The notes below the pieces were generated by a model. It was not told the DNA's origin and made no database searches. It saw only the letters and a list, made by a program, of their open reading frames with translations. The translations under genes were made by a program, and so were the position numbers. Source: Serpula lacrymans var. lacrymans S7.9 (Eukaryota > Basidiomycota > Agaricomycetes > Boletales > Serpulaceae). Taken from it: 64,000 nt of DNA. Below, in pieces: positions 45,001 through 56,358 of the stretch; the first letter of the stretch is position 1; every line of letters starts with the position of its first letter. The stretch lies in contig NW_006763298.1 of NCBI RefSeq assembly GCF_000218685.1, forward strand, positions 692,049-756,048, read 5' to 3'.

Positions 45001-46890
45001 TGGTTTGAAGCTATCAAGAGCACATTGGTCGATCCTTCAGTTTCTCCAACGTGGACTCCTGTAGAATTTGAAGATAAACCTCTGCAATCGATATTGCATG
45101 CCGTTCCCGAGTCGGAGGACAAAGCAAGACCCGGGATCGTGATACGTCAGGTAAGCTCAAAGATAACCCTGTCCATCTATATGAATTCATTCGTATCGCT
45201 TTGAATATGGGCTAGGCTGGAGATTCCGCTGTCCTGGTGGAGTACGGTGATTCACGACTCGACTTCCACATGCGAGCTCGTGTGCATGCGTTGGAAACTG
45301 AAGTAGGCAAGAGGGGGGTCAAAGGCGTATGGGCATTTGCGCCTTGCATCCGCTCTACCATGATTCACTACGATCCGGCGGTGATATCCCAGAGAGAACT
45401 GCTTGTACTTCTTCTCGACGTCGACTCGTCCCTTCCTGCTTCGATGTCTGAGGTGGAGTTCCCTGGGCGAAGGATAATATTTCCCATTGTGCTCGACGAT
45501 CAATGGAGCCGAGAGGCATGCCAGAGATACATGAGCACTACGAGAAACAAGGCTGTATATCTTCCTAGCAACATCGACTATCTGGCTAGGAACAATGGTA
45601 TCCCAGGCGGTGCTTTTGAGACTTTGTGGAAACTGATATCGTCAAACTGGGTAAGTGAGCTAGTTGTCAGTCAAATGTATAGCCCCATCTTCAAAACCGA
45701 ACAACGTAGCTCGTTTTCGGTGTTGGTTTCTACTTGGCGTGTCCCTTTCTGGTTCCGGTAGGTCTCTTCACGACTTACTGAAATATTTAATGGCTGACTT
45801 ACATGGGCAGGTCGATCCACGATGTCGATTGGTAGGCCAGAAGATGAATCCTTCGCGGACATTTACTCCCAGGGTACGGATATAAACTTGCAATAGACTA
45901 CCGGTTGACCCAGATTTTAACAGGGAGCCGTGGGTATTGCTGGCGTGGTGGCTGCCATATATCCCACCGTGTCTCCTGGAGGATACCAGTTGTTTGGGAG
46001 GACATTGCCAGGCTGGCAAACGTGGGGAAAGGGAGCGGATTTCCGCTCTGATAGGCCTTGGCTGCTTCGGCCGTTTGATCAGGTAAAGTTATACCATCAT
46101 ATTAGACTTGTGATAGCTTCACTCATTCCCATCAAGATCCACTTCAACCCAGTCAGTGAAAAGGAATATTTAGAGGTGATTTTTGTTGCAAATTTCGTTT
46201 GGAGTGACTGAAATTGACTGAAACTCCTTTTAGATAGAAAAGGAGTTTGATGCAGGGCGTTATTCGTTCAAGGTATTTTCTGCGTTATACTATCGATTGG
46301 AAAGGGAGGTAATATCGATTATCTATACGTCTAGATTGAGCCCATAACATTTTCTATGGCGAATTATGATCGCTTCACCAAGTTAATCGCAGAGGAGATC
46401 ACACAGTTCAAAGAAAGACAAGCTAAAGGATCAGCCCAAGAAGAAGCGCGGTATGTCCCACAGATCTATTCTTGTACTTACGGTCTTCGCTCACTATAAC
46501 TATTCAGCGAGGAAGAGCTTCTTCGCGAATGGCAGGCTGACAAAGAAGCCAAAGAAGCTGAGAGCGCTTTATCTACTGAAGTGGGCGGTACGTAGCGAAA
46601 ATCACATTCTAACGAAGTTCATAGGTCTCACGAGATACTGAGTAGATGTCAATCACATGGGACCAAAGGTTCAATCGTCGTTGTCAGCTTCGATATGGAA
46701 AATCAAGTGTAGTCCTGGAGATGTCGTCAAGTCGCCTGAGGACGTATTGGTCATTCTGGAAGCAATGAAGACAGAAATTGCTGTTCGCGCTGGGGAGGAG
46801 AACGTTGGGCGAACAGTGCGGGGTATGGGAAAGGAGATAATAGAAGGTGCCCATGTACAACCTGGTGACGTGCTCGTGCTCCTAGATTGA
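42059..46890 (+). CDS. biotin carboxylase-AHS2-AHS1-biotinyl fusion (urea carboxylase-like; candidate lactam/5-oxoproline carboxylase)
   Basis: Nineteen exons, 1261 aa: 42059-42658, 42713-42781, 42834-42951, 43025-43090, 43142-43212, 43270-43560, 43620-43852, 43917-44346, 44403-44842, 44907-45150, 45216-45650, 45710-45757, 45811-45873, 45924-46082, 46137-46175, 46234-46272, 46335-46450, 46508-46587, 46646-46890. Domains: biotin carboxylase ([39 protein letters not shown]), then AHS2/PxpC-like ([20 protein letters not shown]), AHS1/PxpB-like ([34 protein letters not shown]), and a C-terminal biotinyl domain with LEAMKTEI. Intron 7 is GC-AG. The amidase domain of yeast Dur1,2 is absent, so it cannot release ammonia from allophanate itself. 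With LamB/YcsF nearby, a lactam or 5-oxoproline substrate is more likely than urea (inference). Confidence 0.9.
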
Positions 46891-47051
46891 GTGTGTGGCG
46901 ATGAACGATGCTATGCAGCATCGTGGGTGCCTAGTATATGCAAATGGAGATGCTCTAAATACTCTTCACACTTTCTAGCTCTACAAGCGCCAGCACTCTG
47001 TTTAACTGTACATCACATCTGTAGTACAAGATTGTAATATATGTAACTATT

Positions 47052-48489
47052 TTAGAAGTAAACTTCGCCCGTAGGCGTTGTATGTACTTCAGGACCATTT
47101 TTGAATCTTGCGAGCAAAGCAGGATCCATGATGGAGGCTAAGCAGCCATCGAAGTCTCTGGGAAGAGGCCGTAGGTACCGCTGCTCCAATCGGGACCTCA
47201 CCATGGATAAAAACACGGCTGATGCGACCCGGGGACGCCAGATATCTTGCTTGTGGCGTCGCCACTCGATTTGACCGAGTCGAACGCGAGAGATGTGAGG
47301 AAACGACCCAATCAATATGACGCTTTCGTGCTGCTTGGGAAGATCTAGCATCCAAGAATCATCTAAATTACCAAATATCACGTCCGTCAGCGACTCTACT
47401 GTCCTGGCGAATGTCAGAGAACAGCTGTGCGGGGTTTTTTCTTTTCTGTAAGTCAGTAGTTGCAAGGAATTATACCCGGACTTGCCACCGTGATTTCTCG
47501 AAGCGACATGCAGCGAAGATTGAATTCGAGGGTAAAGAGTAAGTGGCGGCACCGAAGATGAAATTGATAAGTGATTTTTCTGGCATAGGGAGTTGGTAGA
47601 ATGCCAAGCGTTTAAGGGAAGGGCAGCGTGGTAGGATCCGTTCAACCAAGTCAGTGACTGTCTCGCCAAACAACAACATGAATTCGCGGTCATTAAATTC
47701 AAGGTACAGCTCTTCAATGACTGGATTGTAAGATTGAGAGACAATGTCTTTTGCGAACTCGAAGCTGTCCGGTTCTAAGGATCTTCAAGGCAGGAAATTT
47801 GACGCTTTGTAACAAGTTCTTCCTACCCTTGCGATAAATGGTTTCGACCGAGACAGGCTTGACCAGTTTGCCCAAACAAACAACGGCTGACGGTATATTT
47901 TCTGACATGCGACAATCCACAAGAATGAGAAATTCAAGATTGGCTATATTGGAGAAAGCGGAGAGCTGCTCGTTTGTGAGTGGAGTGTAAAGAATGGTGA
48001 GCGAGCGGATGTTGATCATATGGGCTAATGCCGTTGTTTGTAGACTCAGAGCTGCGCAATTCTCCTGATTTCTCTCTTGAAAGTCCCGCACGATACAGTC
48101 TTTGACGAAGAGGGCATTAGAGATTCCAGGCTCTTCGTTCATAGCGATCTGTCTGGTTAAATTCGATAAATATGGAGCAGTATTTGCTTCGGATGGTCTG
48201 CCGCTCAGTCGTATGGACTTGAGAATGTGCTGAGATGCTACAAGGTTGAACAGACGGCAAACGCGAGCCGTTCTGTCCAGGAAGGCCTTGTAGTAATACT
48301 CTGATATCTCTGATTGGATGTTCTCGAAGATTTCGGAATATATCTCGTTGGGGATAGTGGGAAGTGCTTTATCTCCGATACGGCGCACCGGAGCTATATA
48401 AGACGAAGGTAAGAGATCAATCAGCCTGTAAAAAAACACTAATACACAATGAATACGCACTTCAAAAGCTGAAAAAAAAATGGCTGCAT
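47052..48489 (-). pseudogene. F-box protein, paralogue of the 57.7-59.1 kb gene, apparently frameshifted
   Basis: After an acceptor at about 48400 the reading is PVRRIGDKALPTIPNEIYSE, an F-box start aligned with PERRTEDMSRPLSIIPNEIY of the paralogue. Then come VCRLFNLVASQHILKSIRLS, a Leu-rich region (SLTILYTPLTNEQLSAFSNI) and, after an intron near 47455-47500, VILIGSFPHISRVRLGQIEW to the end PTGEVYF. Two breaks are seen: exon 1 (ATG 48489, nine T in a row) is one base out of phase with exon 2, and near 47770 ALKILRT is followed by DSFEFAKDIV in another frame. Both could be single-base indels. F-box proteins recruit SCF ubiquitin-ligase substrates; target unknown. Divergent from the Lnt-like gene. 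Confidence 0.6.
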
Positions 48490-48798
48490 GATGACACTGG
48501 ATGTGTTTATGTTTATGTTTTATCGCGCACTGGCAGTCTGGTATTCTCACAAAAGTTGAGTGTTAGTAGGAAGACACTGCGGTGCGAGATACTTGCATGA
48601 GGGTTGGAGGAAGAATTATTGGGCGGTTCGAGTTCGCGACGACAGATTTATATATCTGGTCCATTAAAAAATAAAAAAATGCCCCTTTATCCTGAGCCAA
48701 AAAGGGAAGTAGAAATGAGTATTTCCTGATATGGACTTTGGTCATTCAAGTACATAAGTTGAACGTTCGTGTACTGCGCCCACCACGTTCTGTGCGAC

Positions 48799-50649
48799 AT
48801 GTCTCTCCAGACGTTCATCCTCACCAAGCATCCGATACCTTTCTTTGTGGGGGCTGAGTCTCTGCTGGCCTGGCTGGCGTTGGGTCCTTCGCCTAGTCTT
48901 GTTCCTTTGATTCTCTTACTGTCTGTTGCACGCGTTCATGCACAACGCATCATCTATCGACCATCACGAGGCCTAGAGGCTTTTCTCTCCTGGCTATTCG
49001 TATCAATCGCTGCGTCTCTCTCTTATCGCTCATCAGCGTCGAATGCATTGCCAAGTCATACAGCAGCGTTCTTCGCTCTGCTATTCATATCAGGTATACC
49101 ATCGTTATGCGCCATGTTCGCCATCTCTGTTGACGTGCTCCTGGCTGGCCGCGTCAGAGCGCCTTGGGCCCGGATGACGCTGTTTCCAACTATATGGGCA
49201 CTGGTATGGAGCGTTGCTTCTCATACATTTCCATTGGGGAGACTCCTCTCCTGGAGTCCTGCCTCGAGTTCGCACCCGTACACTTGGATGCTTGGGTATA
49301 CAGGTCCTGCAGGTATTGACTGGATAGTCGGCGCATGGGCTGTCTTGGGCTCAGAATTAGCTGGGAGATGGTTGATGGGCCGAGAAAGTCTTGATGACTT
49401 GTCTTCTCAATCACTTATACACCATCCCGACCCGGACGCCACATACTCTGAGACTGCAGAAACGTCCACTGCTCCAGCATCTCGCAAGTTCTTGCCTCTC
49501 GGGGCATTTCTGTTTGCGTTCTCACTCCCATCCATTTTCGCCGAATTACCTCGCCGTCCCTACGACTCCTCATCAACCCCACTCATGGTGGGTTGTGTCC
49601 TTCCAACTCCAACGGTAGGCAAACATCTATCGCTCGACGATTACATCTCAACATCTGCCACAATGACTGAAGCAAAGGTTTTGCTGTGGCCAGAGACCGC
49701 TGTCATGTTTAACAGTCCAGAGGAGAGGGAGCTGGCGTTTGAGAAAATTCGCAAGGTTCCAGGACCACTCATTGGAGTTCCATTTGAGGAATATGTGCCA
49801 GATTCAGACGACACGCCGGATAGCCCGAATCGCAGGACAGGCTCTAAACGTAATGGCTTGGCCCTTATCAGTTCTTCCCAGAAACCAGGAGACGAAATAG
49901 TGCAATATTACAAACGCAACCTCGTTCCAAGTATGTCTTCTGATGTGCTTACGGTTTGAGGAGTACTAACGTTGTCTATAGTTGCAGAGTCTTTCTCAAT
50001 GACCCCTTCGGTTGACCCGCCCACCATATACAATTTGAACCTCACTCATCCGAAAGGCATTACTGCACCAAGCTGGTCTCCGCTACCGGACCACATACGT
50101 CCCATCCCTATCACCACCTCCATCTGCTTCGACTTTGCCTCGCCCACAGCATTCTCAGACCTCCCATCCCGCCCTGCTCTAATCCTCGCCCCCGCTCGCA
50201 CCTGGGACACAGCCGTCAGTCTCGCCATGTGGGAACAAGCGAAGACACGTGCGGCAGAGTCGGGGAGCATGGTGCTGTGGTGTGACGGGGGTGCGGGTGG
50301 CGTGAGTGGGATTGGAGGACAGGGTATAGGTGAGATTATGCAGGTGGGGGCTGGGTCGTGGAAGAGGTATGTGGGGGTGCAGTGGCCTTTTGATGAGCGG
50401 AAGACGGTGTATGCGGCTGTTGGGGAAAGTGAGGTGTTGGCGTTCTTGGTCTTGCTCATGGGATCGGGCTCGGTGGGATCTGAGTTGTTGACTCGAGCGA
50501 ATAATGGAAACCGCATCTTGGTGTCTCTAGGTCAGGCTATCATGGCAGCTATACCGGCCGTGAGCTCTATGCTTCGTAGAAACCGAAAAGAGCCTCCGAA
50601 CCTGATTGACATTGAAGACGAAGGCGAAAGGCGGCCATTGTTGAACTGA
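48799..50649 (+). CDS. apolipoprotein N-acyltransferase-like membrane protein (nitrilase superfamily)
   Basis: Two exons (48799-49930, 49982-50649), 599 aa. The ATG at 48799 (MSLQTFILTKHPIPFF) is the first true ATG. The N-terminal third holds about six hydrophobic helices (LLAWLALGPSPSLVPLILLL, FFALLFISGIPSLCAMFAI). The C-terminal half is a carbon-nitrogen hydrolase domain with the triad visible as Glu in LLWPETAV, Lys in YYKRNLVP and Cys in VLWCDGGAGG. A final helix (LAFLVLLMGSGSVG) precedes a cytosolic tail. This layout equals bacterial Lnt and its fungal homologues. Whether it acylates lipoprotein-like or GPI-linked substrates is unknown. Its 3' part is duplicated at 57.3-57.7 kb. Confidence 0.85.
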
Positions 50650-50900
50650 TTTTTTTTATAGTGCAGCTTTCTAAAAGTGTATCATCTTTCTTTCTTTTCT
50701 TTTTTTGGTGCGTTCCTATTACTAGTCATTTTTGCATCGTTGCGACTTGTGTACTTGTATTCATGCTGTATTTTCCTCAATTCAAGGCTCTGCTACTGAA
50801 CACTTGGGACGCTAGCTAGACTAGATATCGTTCAATTAAAAAACAACATTTTGGAGGTGTCAAAGAGACTACTCCACCATGGAAAATCAAGTCAAGAAAT

Positions 50901-51080
50901 CGAGTCACAGATTGAAATAGGATGACTTTTTTTTTTGGCAACTTGGTGAACTGTGATCAGCACTCAGAAGCGTCAACGGCGATGTTACCAACGATGACAC
51001 TTGATGAGTGATCACACTGGCCTCTTGGAAGTTGCTATAAACGCGAATCTTAAGGAAACACCCGCTCGAACCCCCTCAGA
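50901..51080. repeat. dispersed repeat copy 1 (partner at 61.6 kb)
   Basis: Shared blocks, in the same order and orientation as 61637-61790: CGAGTCACAGA, a CAACGG-GATGTTA-like block, CACTGGCCT[C/T]TTGG, GTTGCT[A/G]TAAA[C/T]GCGAA and CACCCGCTCGAA[C/T]CCCCTCA. No coding frame or terminal repeat is visible. The rest of 50650-51582 holds the Lnt-like 3' flank (duplicated at 57.5 kb) and the promoter of the first small tandem gene. Confidence 0.65.
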
Positions 51081-51582
51081 TAGGCGTTGGATGCAATTAT
51101 TGCCTTGGAGGGAGGGCATGTAATGGAAACTTGATTGGTTCTGAGCTGGAGAATATTGAACCCAAAGATCTGGATGATAATGTCATTGTGGATTTGTGAA
51201 GACCTAAGACCGTAGCAGCCCTCGAAACGACAGAAATACTATAAACGAACTGGTCATGAGTTGCATGTACAGTGCGATGATAGGAAAGTTTGCGTTCGTG
51301 GGCTCACTAGCGCTCACTGATAACGCCGCGCTCTGAATTCTAGACTGCCTTTTGCGCTTTCGCAGATCAGAGCTCTTCGTATTTGGATCCTTGACGTTAC
51401 CATGCCAGGGTCCTGCTCAAGAAAAAGGGTTGTAAGCTGATAACTTATTCAGCCGCCAGCTCACTCTCATCAAAAGGCCTCGTGTACCACACGGATACCT
51501 CCTAGACGTAAACCTTCAAGAAGCGCGCATGAGAATAAATAAATAGCAAGCAACACGCTTCCCCAGTTCATCCATTCCCGTC

Positions 51583-52181
51583 ATGCCTGACGTCGAAATA
51601 AGAAACAATACCGACATTCCGCTACGCATAGCTATCATATTTTGTGCTCCCATACATTTCGACAATCATGTCACACCAGGGAATTCATTGAAAGCACATG
51701 TTGGCTCTGTGAGTGCTGATTTGAGGAAGCTGTCGTCAAAATTTTTACCCAATTGATGGTGCAGTTTTTCTTCACCTTTGAGGCGCGGAGTGTTGAAAAT
51801 GGCAACGAATATTCAATGGGAGATTCCCTCGCGAGAGCTGGAATGATTACTGGCGCAGTGGTATGTATCTCGAACTCTGTAACCTTATGCCTTGCTAATC
51901 GGCCCCCAAGGCTGCTGGAACAGCATCAGTCCTCATGGGGGCAGTGGGTGGCATTTTCGGATGGGGGGCCTCGGCATCCCTGATGCAAGGCGCACATGCT
52001 GGTAAGCCCGTCCTGAATGGAATCTGAAGTTAGCGTACGCTGAGCTTGGGGTTTAGGTGGAGCTGCATATGCGACACCCTCCGGAGGAATTGTCATGCGT
52101 AGCGATCGAACAGTTGGTTTCGAAAACTTGACGTTTTCGGTTTGCAAAAGAAACGATCAGTACGAGCTTGTGCAATTATGA
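51583..52181 (+). CDS. small tandem-family protein 1 with glycine-rich exon
   Basis: Four exons (51583-51708, 51765-51860, 51911-52001, 52057-52181), 145 aa. Exon 1 encodes a beta-like MPDVEIRNNTDIPLRIAIIF...APIHFDNHVTPG; exon 2 FFTFEARSVENGNEYSMGDS; exon 3 a Gly/Ala-rich hydrophobic stretch (AAGTASVLMGAVGGIFGWGA); exon 4 YATPSGGIVMRSDRTVGFEN to NDQYELVQL. Intron phases 0, 0 and 1 are the same in the two relatives at 55.5 and 56.4 kb. No signal peptide. The glycine-zipper-like segment could insert in a membrane; that is inference. I do not recognise the family beyond a resemblance to uncharacterised mushroom proteins. Confidence 0.8.
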
Positions 52182-53455
52182 CAGGAACTGACCTCGATGT
52201 AAATGGCCGCGTTGTTCCTAGATGTAGGGAGATGCTGTGCTATCGCATAGTAATAATTGCATTTGTGTTATTTCATTCCGTTGTATTGTTGGGGTTCTGG
52301 TTCGATATCTATAAAGTCGTTCTGCGTAATGAGGACCGGCAGTATTATTGACCCGTATGATAGAAATGATAGACGAATTGAGCGTCGACAGACTAAGCCA
52401 TACAATGAACAAGCAAGTATTAGGAGTTTGCCACAATCTCAGTGAAGGCGGAGTGCGAGCGGACATTGCCGCGGAGACTCGAGCTCATCGCGCAGAACGA
52501 ACGGTGCAACGGAGTTGTTTATTCCCTCCTCATAATCTGCGTGGTATTGGTATTCGCTTTGGAAGTCTGAACTAAGACCTCAGAGGTTATAGCTTCCAAG
52601 TTAGTTCTCCGCGTTACAGCGTCAAGGTTCGTCGGATTTCGGAAATTAATGGGCTTAGAGTAGCAATCCTCTGAATCATAAATATGCAGCTATCAACGAA
52701 GCTCGCCTGCCTGCTTTAGCTACTTCGTCTCGAAGAATGGGCGGGAAAATAAATAGGTTGGCGAAGGTTGCTCGCCTCCGTACTCGCCGTGGGTAGGATG
52801 CCTGCTTTGAAAGGTCAGACTATCTTTGGGTCACCTTGTCTTCGAATACTAATCCTACGATTGCTGGAAAACTATCATTCTCGGCTTCTTAGGATATCCT
52901 CCTCAGCACCTCCAAGATGGTGTATCTAAACACCAAGTGCTTTTTTTTGTCTTATATATCGTGCAAACGCTGACGCAAACCGGATACACGTGTCCAAGAC
53001 TATATTTTCTAACTTGAAAACATGTAGGACACCACGTCTACCATTGCTGGCAAGAAGTGGAGAGTGAATCATTGCCACGTGTTCTGCTTGGAGCTCTGTT
53101 ATCTGTAGGAGCCCGTCTCTTGCACCACCCTATCTGTTAAAGACAAGCCGGAACCATTCTTAAGTGAGTGGGAACTGCAAAATCGAAATTCTCGGTCTGG
53201 GAAGCATGTCAATGAGATAATTAGATGACCAGGCTTACTGATTTCATACTGCTTCAGTAATGTAGACACCACTTTTCACCCGTCACGGTGCTCACAGGGC
53301 GTTGCCAGATATACTCGAGGTGCTTTTGCATAACATATATAAAGGGTTTCATTCGGCCATCTTCCACCAGATAATCTACCACACATACTCGTGAGTTCTA
53401 CTACTTCTCATTTTTTATTTGAATCTATGTTGATCATGAATGTCACCAGGACAAC
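52182..53455. other. intergenic, upstream of the PsiD-like gene
   Basis: About 1.2 kb without a convincing gene; frames of 60-80 codons lack features. A TATA box for the next gene lies at 53336-53343. Confidence 0.45.
53336..53343 (+). promoter_or_regulatory. TATA box of the PsiD-like gene
   Basis: TATATAAA lies 113 bases upstream of the ATG at 53456, followed by a CATCTTCC-type pyrimidine stretch suitable for transcription start. Confidence 0.5.
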
Positions 53456-54742
53456 ATGCCTGCTCGCACTCACTATGGCGGATGGTTGCCCCGTGATCAT
53501 GAATTCCTCAAGGATTGGATTCACAAAAGGATTGAAAAGTTAGGGCGAGCCCGTTCTGATGGCGACCTCCTCCCTGTTATCAAAGAATTCAAAAATTTGA
53601 TAGAGACGGATTATCAAATCTTCATATATTTCCAACAAGGGTTTGAGCAATTAGTGCGCGAGAACAACGATGCACAAGACCGAAATTATGTATGTACATC
53701 CTATTCAACGATTTATTTTCAGTAAAGGCTTATCCACGAATAGGTAAACAACTACACAACCATGCTGCATTTGATGAACGATACCATTCAGCAAGCGCCC
53801 GCATTTGTACAAAGTGGAGAAGGGAATGTGATCGGTGTTCCTTTGTATGCTATCCTCGACTCAATTATGAACACTACCGGTGGATTTGCCGCGTTCGTCA
53901 ACCCCAAAGTCAATCTGCAACTCTACAATGTGCTCACATATTGGTCGAACTACCTTGTAACGCCTGACTCGCGCCATGTACTCACAGATGCAGACGAAGG
54001 CTGGTTCGGTCTTAAAGCGACAAGTATGATGCCAAACTTCGCCGAGACCTACGTTTGTCAACCGGATAAGCCATACCACGGATTCACCTCATGGGATGAG
54101 TTCTTCACTAGACTCTTCCGGCCTGGCAAGCGCCCCGTCTTCCCGGATGAAGATAATTTTATCAACAATGCTTGCGAGTCCACCGTCTTTCGCAAGGCCT
54201 CCGATGTAAAAGAAAACGACACATTTTGGCTCAAGGGGCAGCCGTACTCTCTCGTCGACATGCTTAACAATGACTCCTTTGCTCCCCAATTCGCTGGCGG
54301 GACTGTCTACCAGGCTTTCCTCAGCCCTCTCGATTACCATCGTTGGCACAGCCCTGTAAACGGCACTATCGAGAAGACTGTTCTGCTCCCAGGCACCTAT
54401 TATTCTGCAGTCCCAGACAATGAGGGTGATGGTGCCATCATTCGATCCCAGCCATACATCACGGCAGTCGCCGCTCGCGCATTGATCTTCATCAGATCAT
54501 CCAATCCTAGCATCGGCTTGATGTGCTTTGTGGGTGTAGGGATGGTGGAGGTTTCGAGCTGTGAAATCATTGTAAATCCAGGAGATAAGGTCTCGAAGGG
54601 TCAGCAAATTGGGATGTTCCATTTCGGCGGGTCTACGCACTGTCTCATCTTCCGCCCCGAAACAAAACTCGTGTTCACTGAAGAGGCTGGTGACGATAAA
54701 CATGTCGAAGTCAATTTGGGCATTGCACATGTAACTAATTGA
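53456..54742 (+). CDS. phosphatidylserine decarboxylase-like protein, PsiD-type (candidate aromatic amino-acid decarboxylase)
   Basis: Two exons (53456-53689, 53744-54742), 410 aa. The N-terminal domain (GGWLPRDHEFLKDWIHKRI, LLPVIKEFKNLIETD, MNTTGGFAAFVNPKVN) is the extension typical of the fungal PSD-like group that includes tryptophan decarboxylase PsiD. The catalytic domain has YHGFTSWDEFFTRLFRPGKR, YH-R-WHSPVNGTIEKTVLLPG and the self-cleavage region HFGGSTHCLIF, where the Ser of GGST should give the pyruvoyl group. No mitochondrial presequence, so not the housekeeping PSD. None of the other psilocybin-pathway gene types (P450, 4-hydroxytryptamine kinase, methyltransferase) are nearby, so the substrate is open. 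It sits inside the array of small tandem genes. Confidence 0.85.
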
Positions 54743-55509
54743 GGCTGCAAAGGAGTAAGTATGTAGTATGCTTTCCGAGTCTACTGTCGAAATGTTGCAG
54801 TTGTATTAGTACAGGTTTTTTGAACACTTGTCTACATGTTTTTGGACTCTGTAAACGAGCTTGAACTGGCATTGAAGTCAACTCAACCCGCTCTCGAATG
54901 CGAAATGATGTTTTCCAAAGCATTGTAATGTCACTTTTGCTCTCACTGTTCATAATCAATCTCTATACTGCGTGTTTGCATGGCGGGTCGGATGCATAAA
55001 GCAAAGTCCAGAGATGATCGCAAAGTCACAGAGAATATTAGCCATGTGCTGAGCAGGGAATCGGACGCAGCCTTGATCACAGTGCGAGCGCATGTAGAGT
55101 TTGTCTGACCTTCGACTACACCCAAAAAGGATTAAAAGCCAACGCCGGGTAGATGGTGGGGTGAGACCAAGATGAGAAGGACAATCCGGGCTTTGAATCG
55201 TGACGTGAACAACACGCGATGATATTATATTCAAAGAAACAGATAGTGATCTTGATGGGCCCCTGAAGAAAAAGAGACAGGACCGGGAACTGGAGCCTAT
55301 GAGACTTTGGAGCACTCGTACAACAAAGTCGTCATCACCATAGGAGGTCAGGGGTCATAAATGGATAGGTCTTGGAGAACGACACTATGCTCTTCATGAC
55401 GCCATTGTCCAAATGTGTTGGGATTATCCCCTATTAGTTATGCTGTTATAATGTCGAGTTTTTGATGTGAAGATAATATCTCCTCGCGTAATCCCCGTTT
55501 ATTTCCATG
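54743..55509. other. intergenic
   Basis: This is the PsiD-like 3' flank and the promoter of small tandem gene 2. No gene is seen; the 119-codon minus frame at 54956-55315 has no features. Confidence 0.4.
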
Positions 55510-56092
55510 ATGCCAGACGTGGAGGTCAAAAATGAAACCAGTGTTCCTCTTCGTATTGCAATGATTGCTGTTTCGCCGATACATTGTGATAACTATGTTG
55601 AGGCGGGACAATCGTTCAATGCACACGTAGGCTCTGTGAGTGCATCTTTACTAACTTCGTCAGCGGTACTAATTGAAAAGCAGTTTCAATTTACCTTCGA
55701 AGCGCGGACAATCGAGAACGGAAACGAATACTCGGTGGAGGACTCCCTGGCTAAAGCAGGCCTAATATCTGGTGCAGTGGTATGCTTGCGAAAAGCTTGT
55801 AACGTCCTACATTGTTCACCACACCTCAGGCGGCTGGAACGGCATCAGTTGCCCTTAGCATGTCAGGCCCTGAAGCTGGTGGTATATCTCCACTGTTGAT
55901 GAAGGGTGCTCAATCTGGTGAGCGAATTGCTATACTCGATTGCGGGAAGTTTTGAGCATTGGTCCAGCTGGTGAGGCGTATGGCACACCCGCTCAAGGGG
56001 TTGTCCTACAGAATAGCCGCCCAGTGGGTTTTGAAAACCTTATCTTTTCGATTCGCACGGAAAACGACCAGTATCAGCTTGTGGAGGCGTAA
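55510..56092 (+). CDS. small tandem-family protein 2 with glycine-rich exon
   Basis: Four exons (55510-55635, 55684-55779, 55830-55917, 55968-56092), 144 aa, with the layout and phases of the gene at 51583. It reads MPDVEVKNETSVPLRIAMI, FQFTFEARTIENGNEYSVED, AAGTASVALSMSGPEAGGIS and PVGFENLIFSIRTENDQYQL. An ATG at 55507 is directly in front; 55510 is chosen to match the MPD start of its relatives. Exon 3 is the most divergent part. No signal peptide. Confidence 0.8.
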
Positions 56093-56358
56093 ACAATGAC
56101 TTCAACTGTAGTAAATCACTATAATATGAAGCAGCCCAAACTCCTGTACGCGATTTCTTGAGCCCAATAATGATAGTCATAGCCCTAGCTTCGAGATTTG
56201 CGGCCAGTGTGAAGGTCAATCGCAGAGTCGATAAGGAGCTTCTCGTTTAGAGTACTGCGCGGATCCCTCCTAAAAAGAAGCCTTTTGAGTAGCGCTGGCA
56301 GGAGTAGATAAAGACCCAACCAGTATGTGTCCCTCGTCTACTCGAGTCCACTCCTCAA

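Noticed and set aside
42059..46890. Simple call as urea amidolyase (Dur1,2)
   Set aside because: The amidase (allophanate hydrolase) domain is missing: the protein starts directly with the biotin carboxylase motif NRGEIGVRI, and no amidase gene is nearby.
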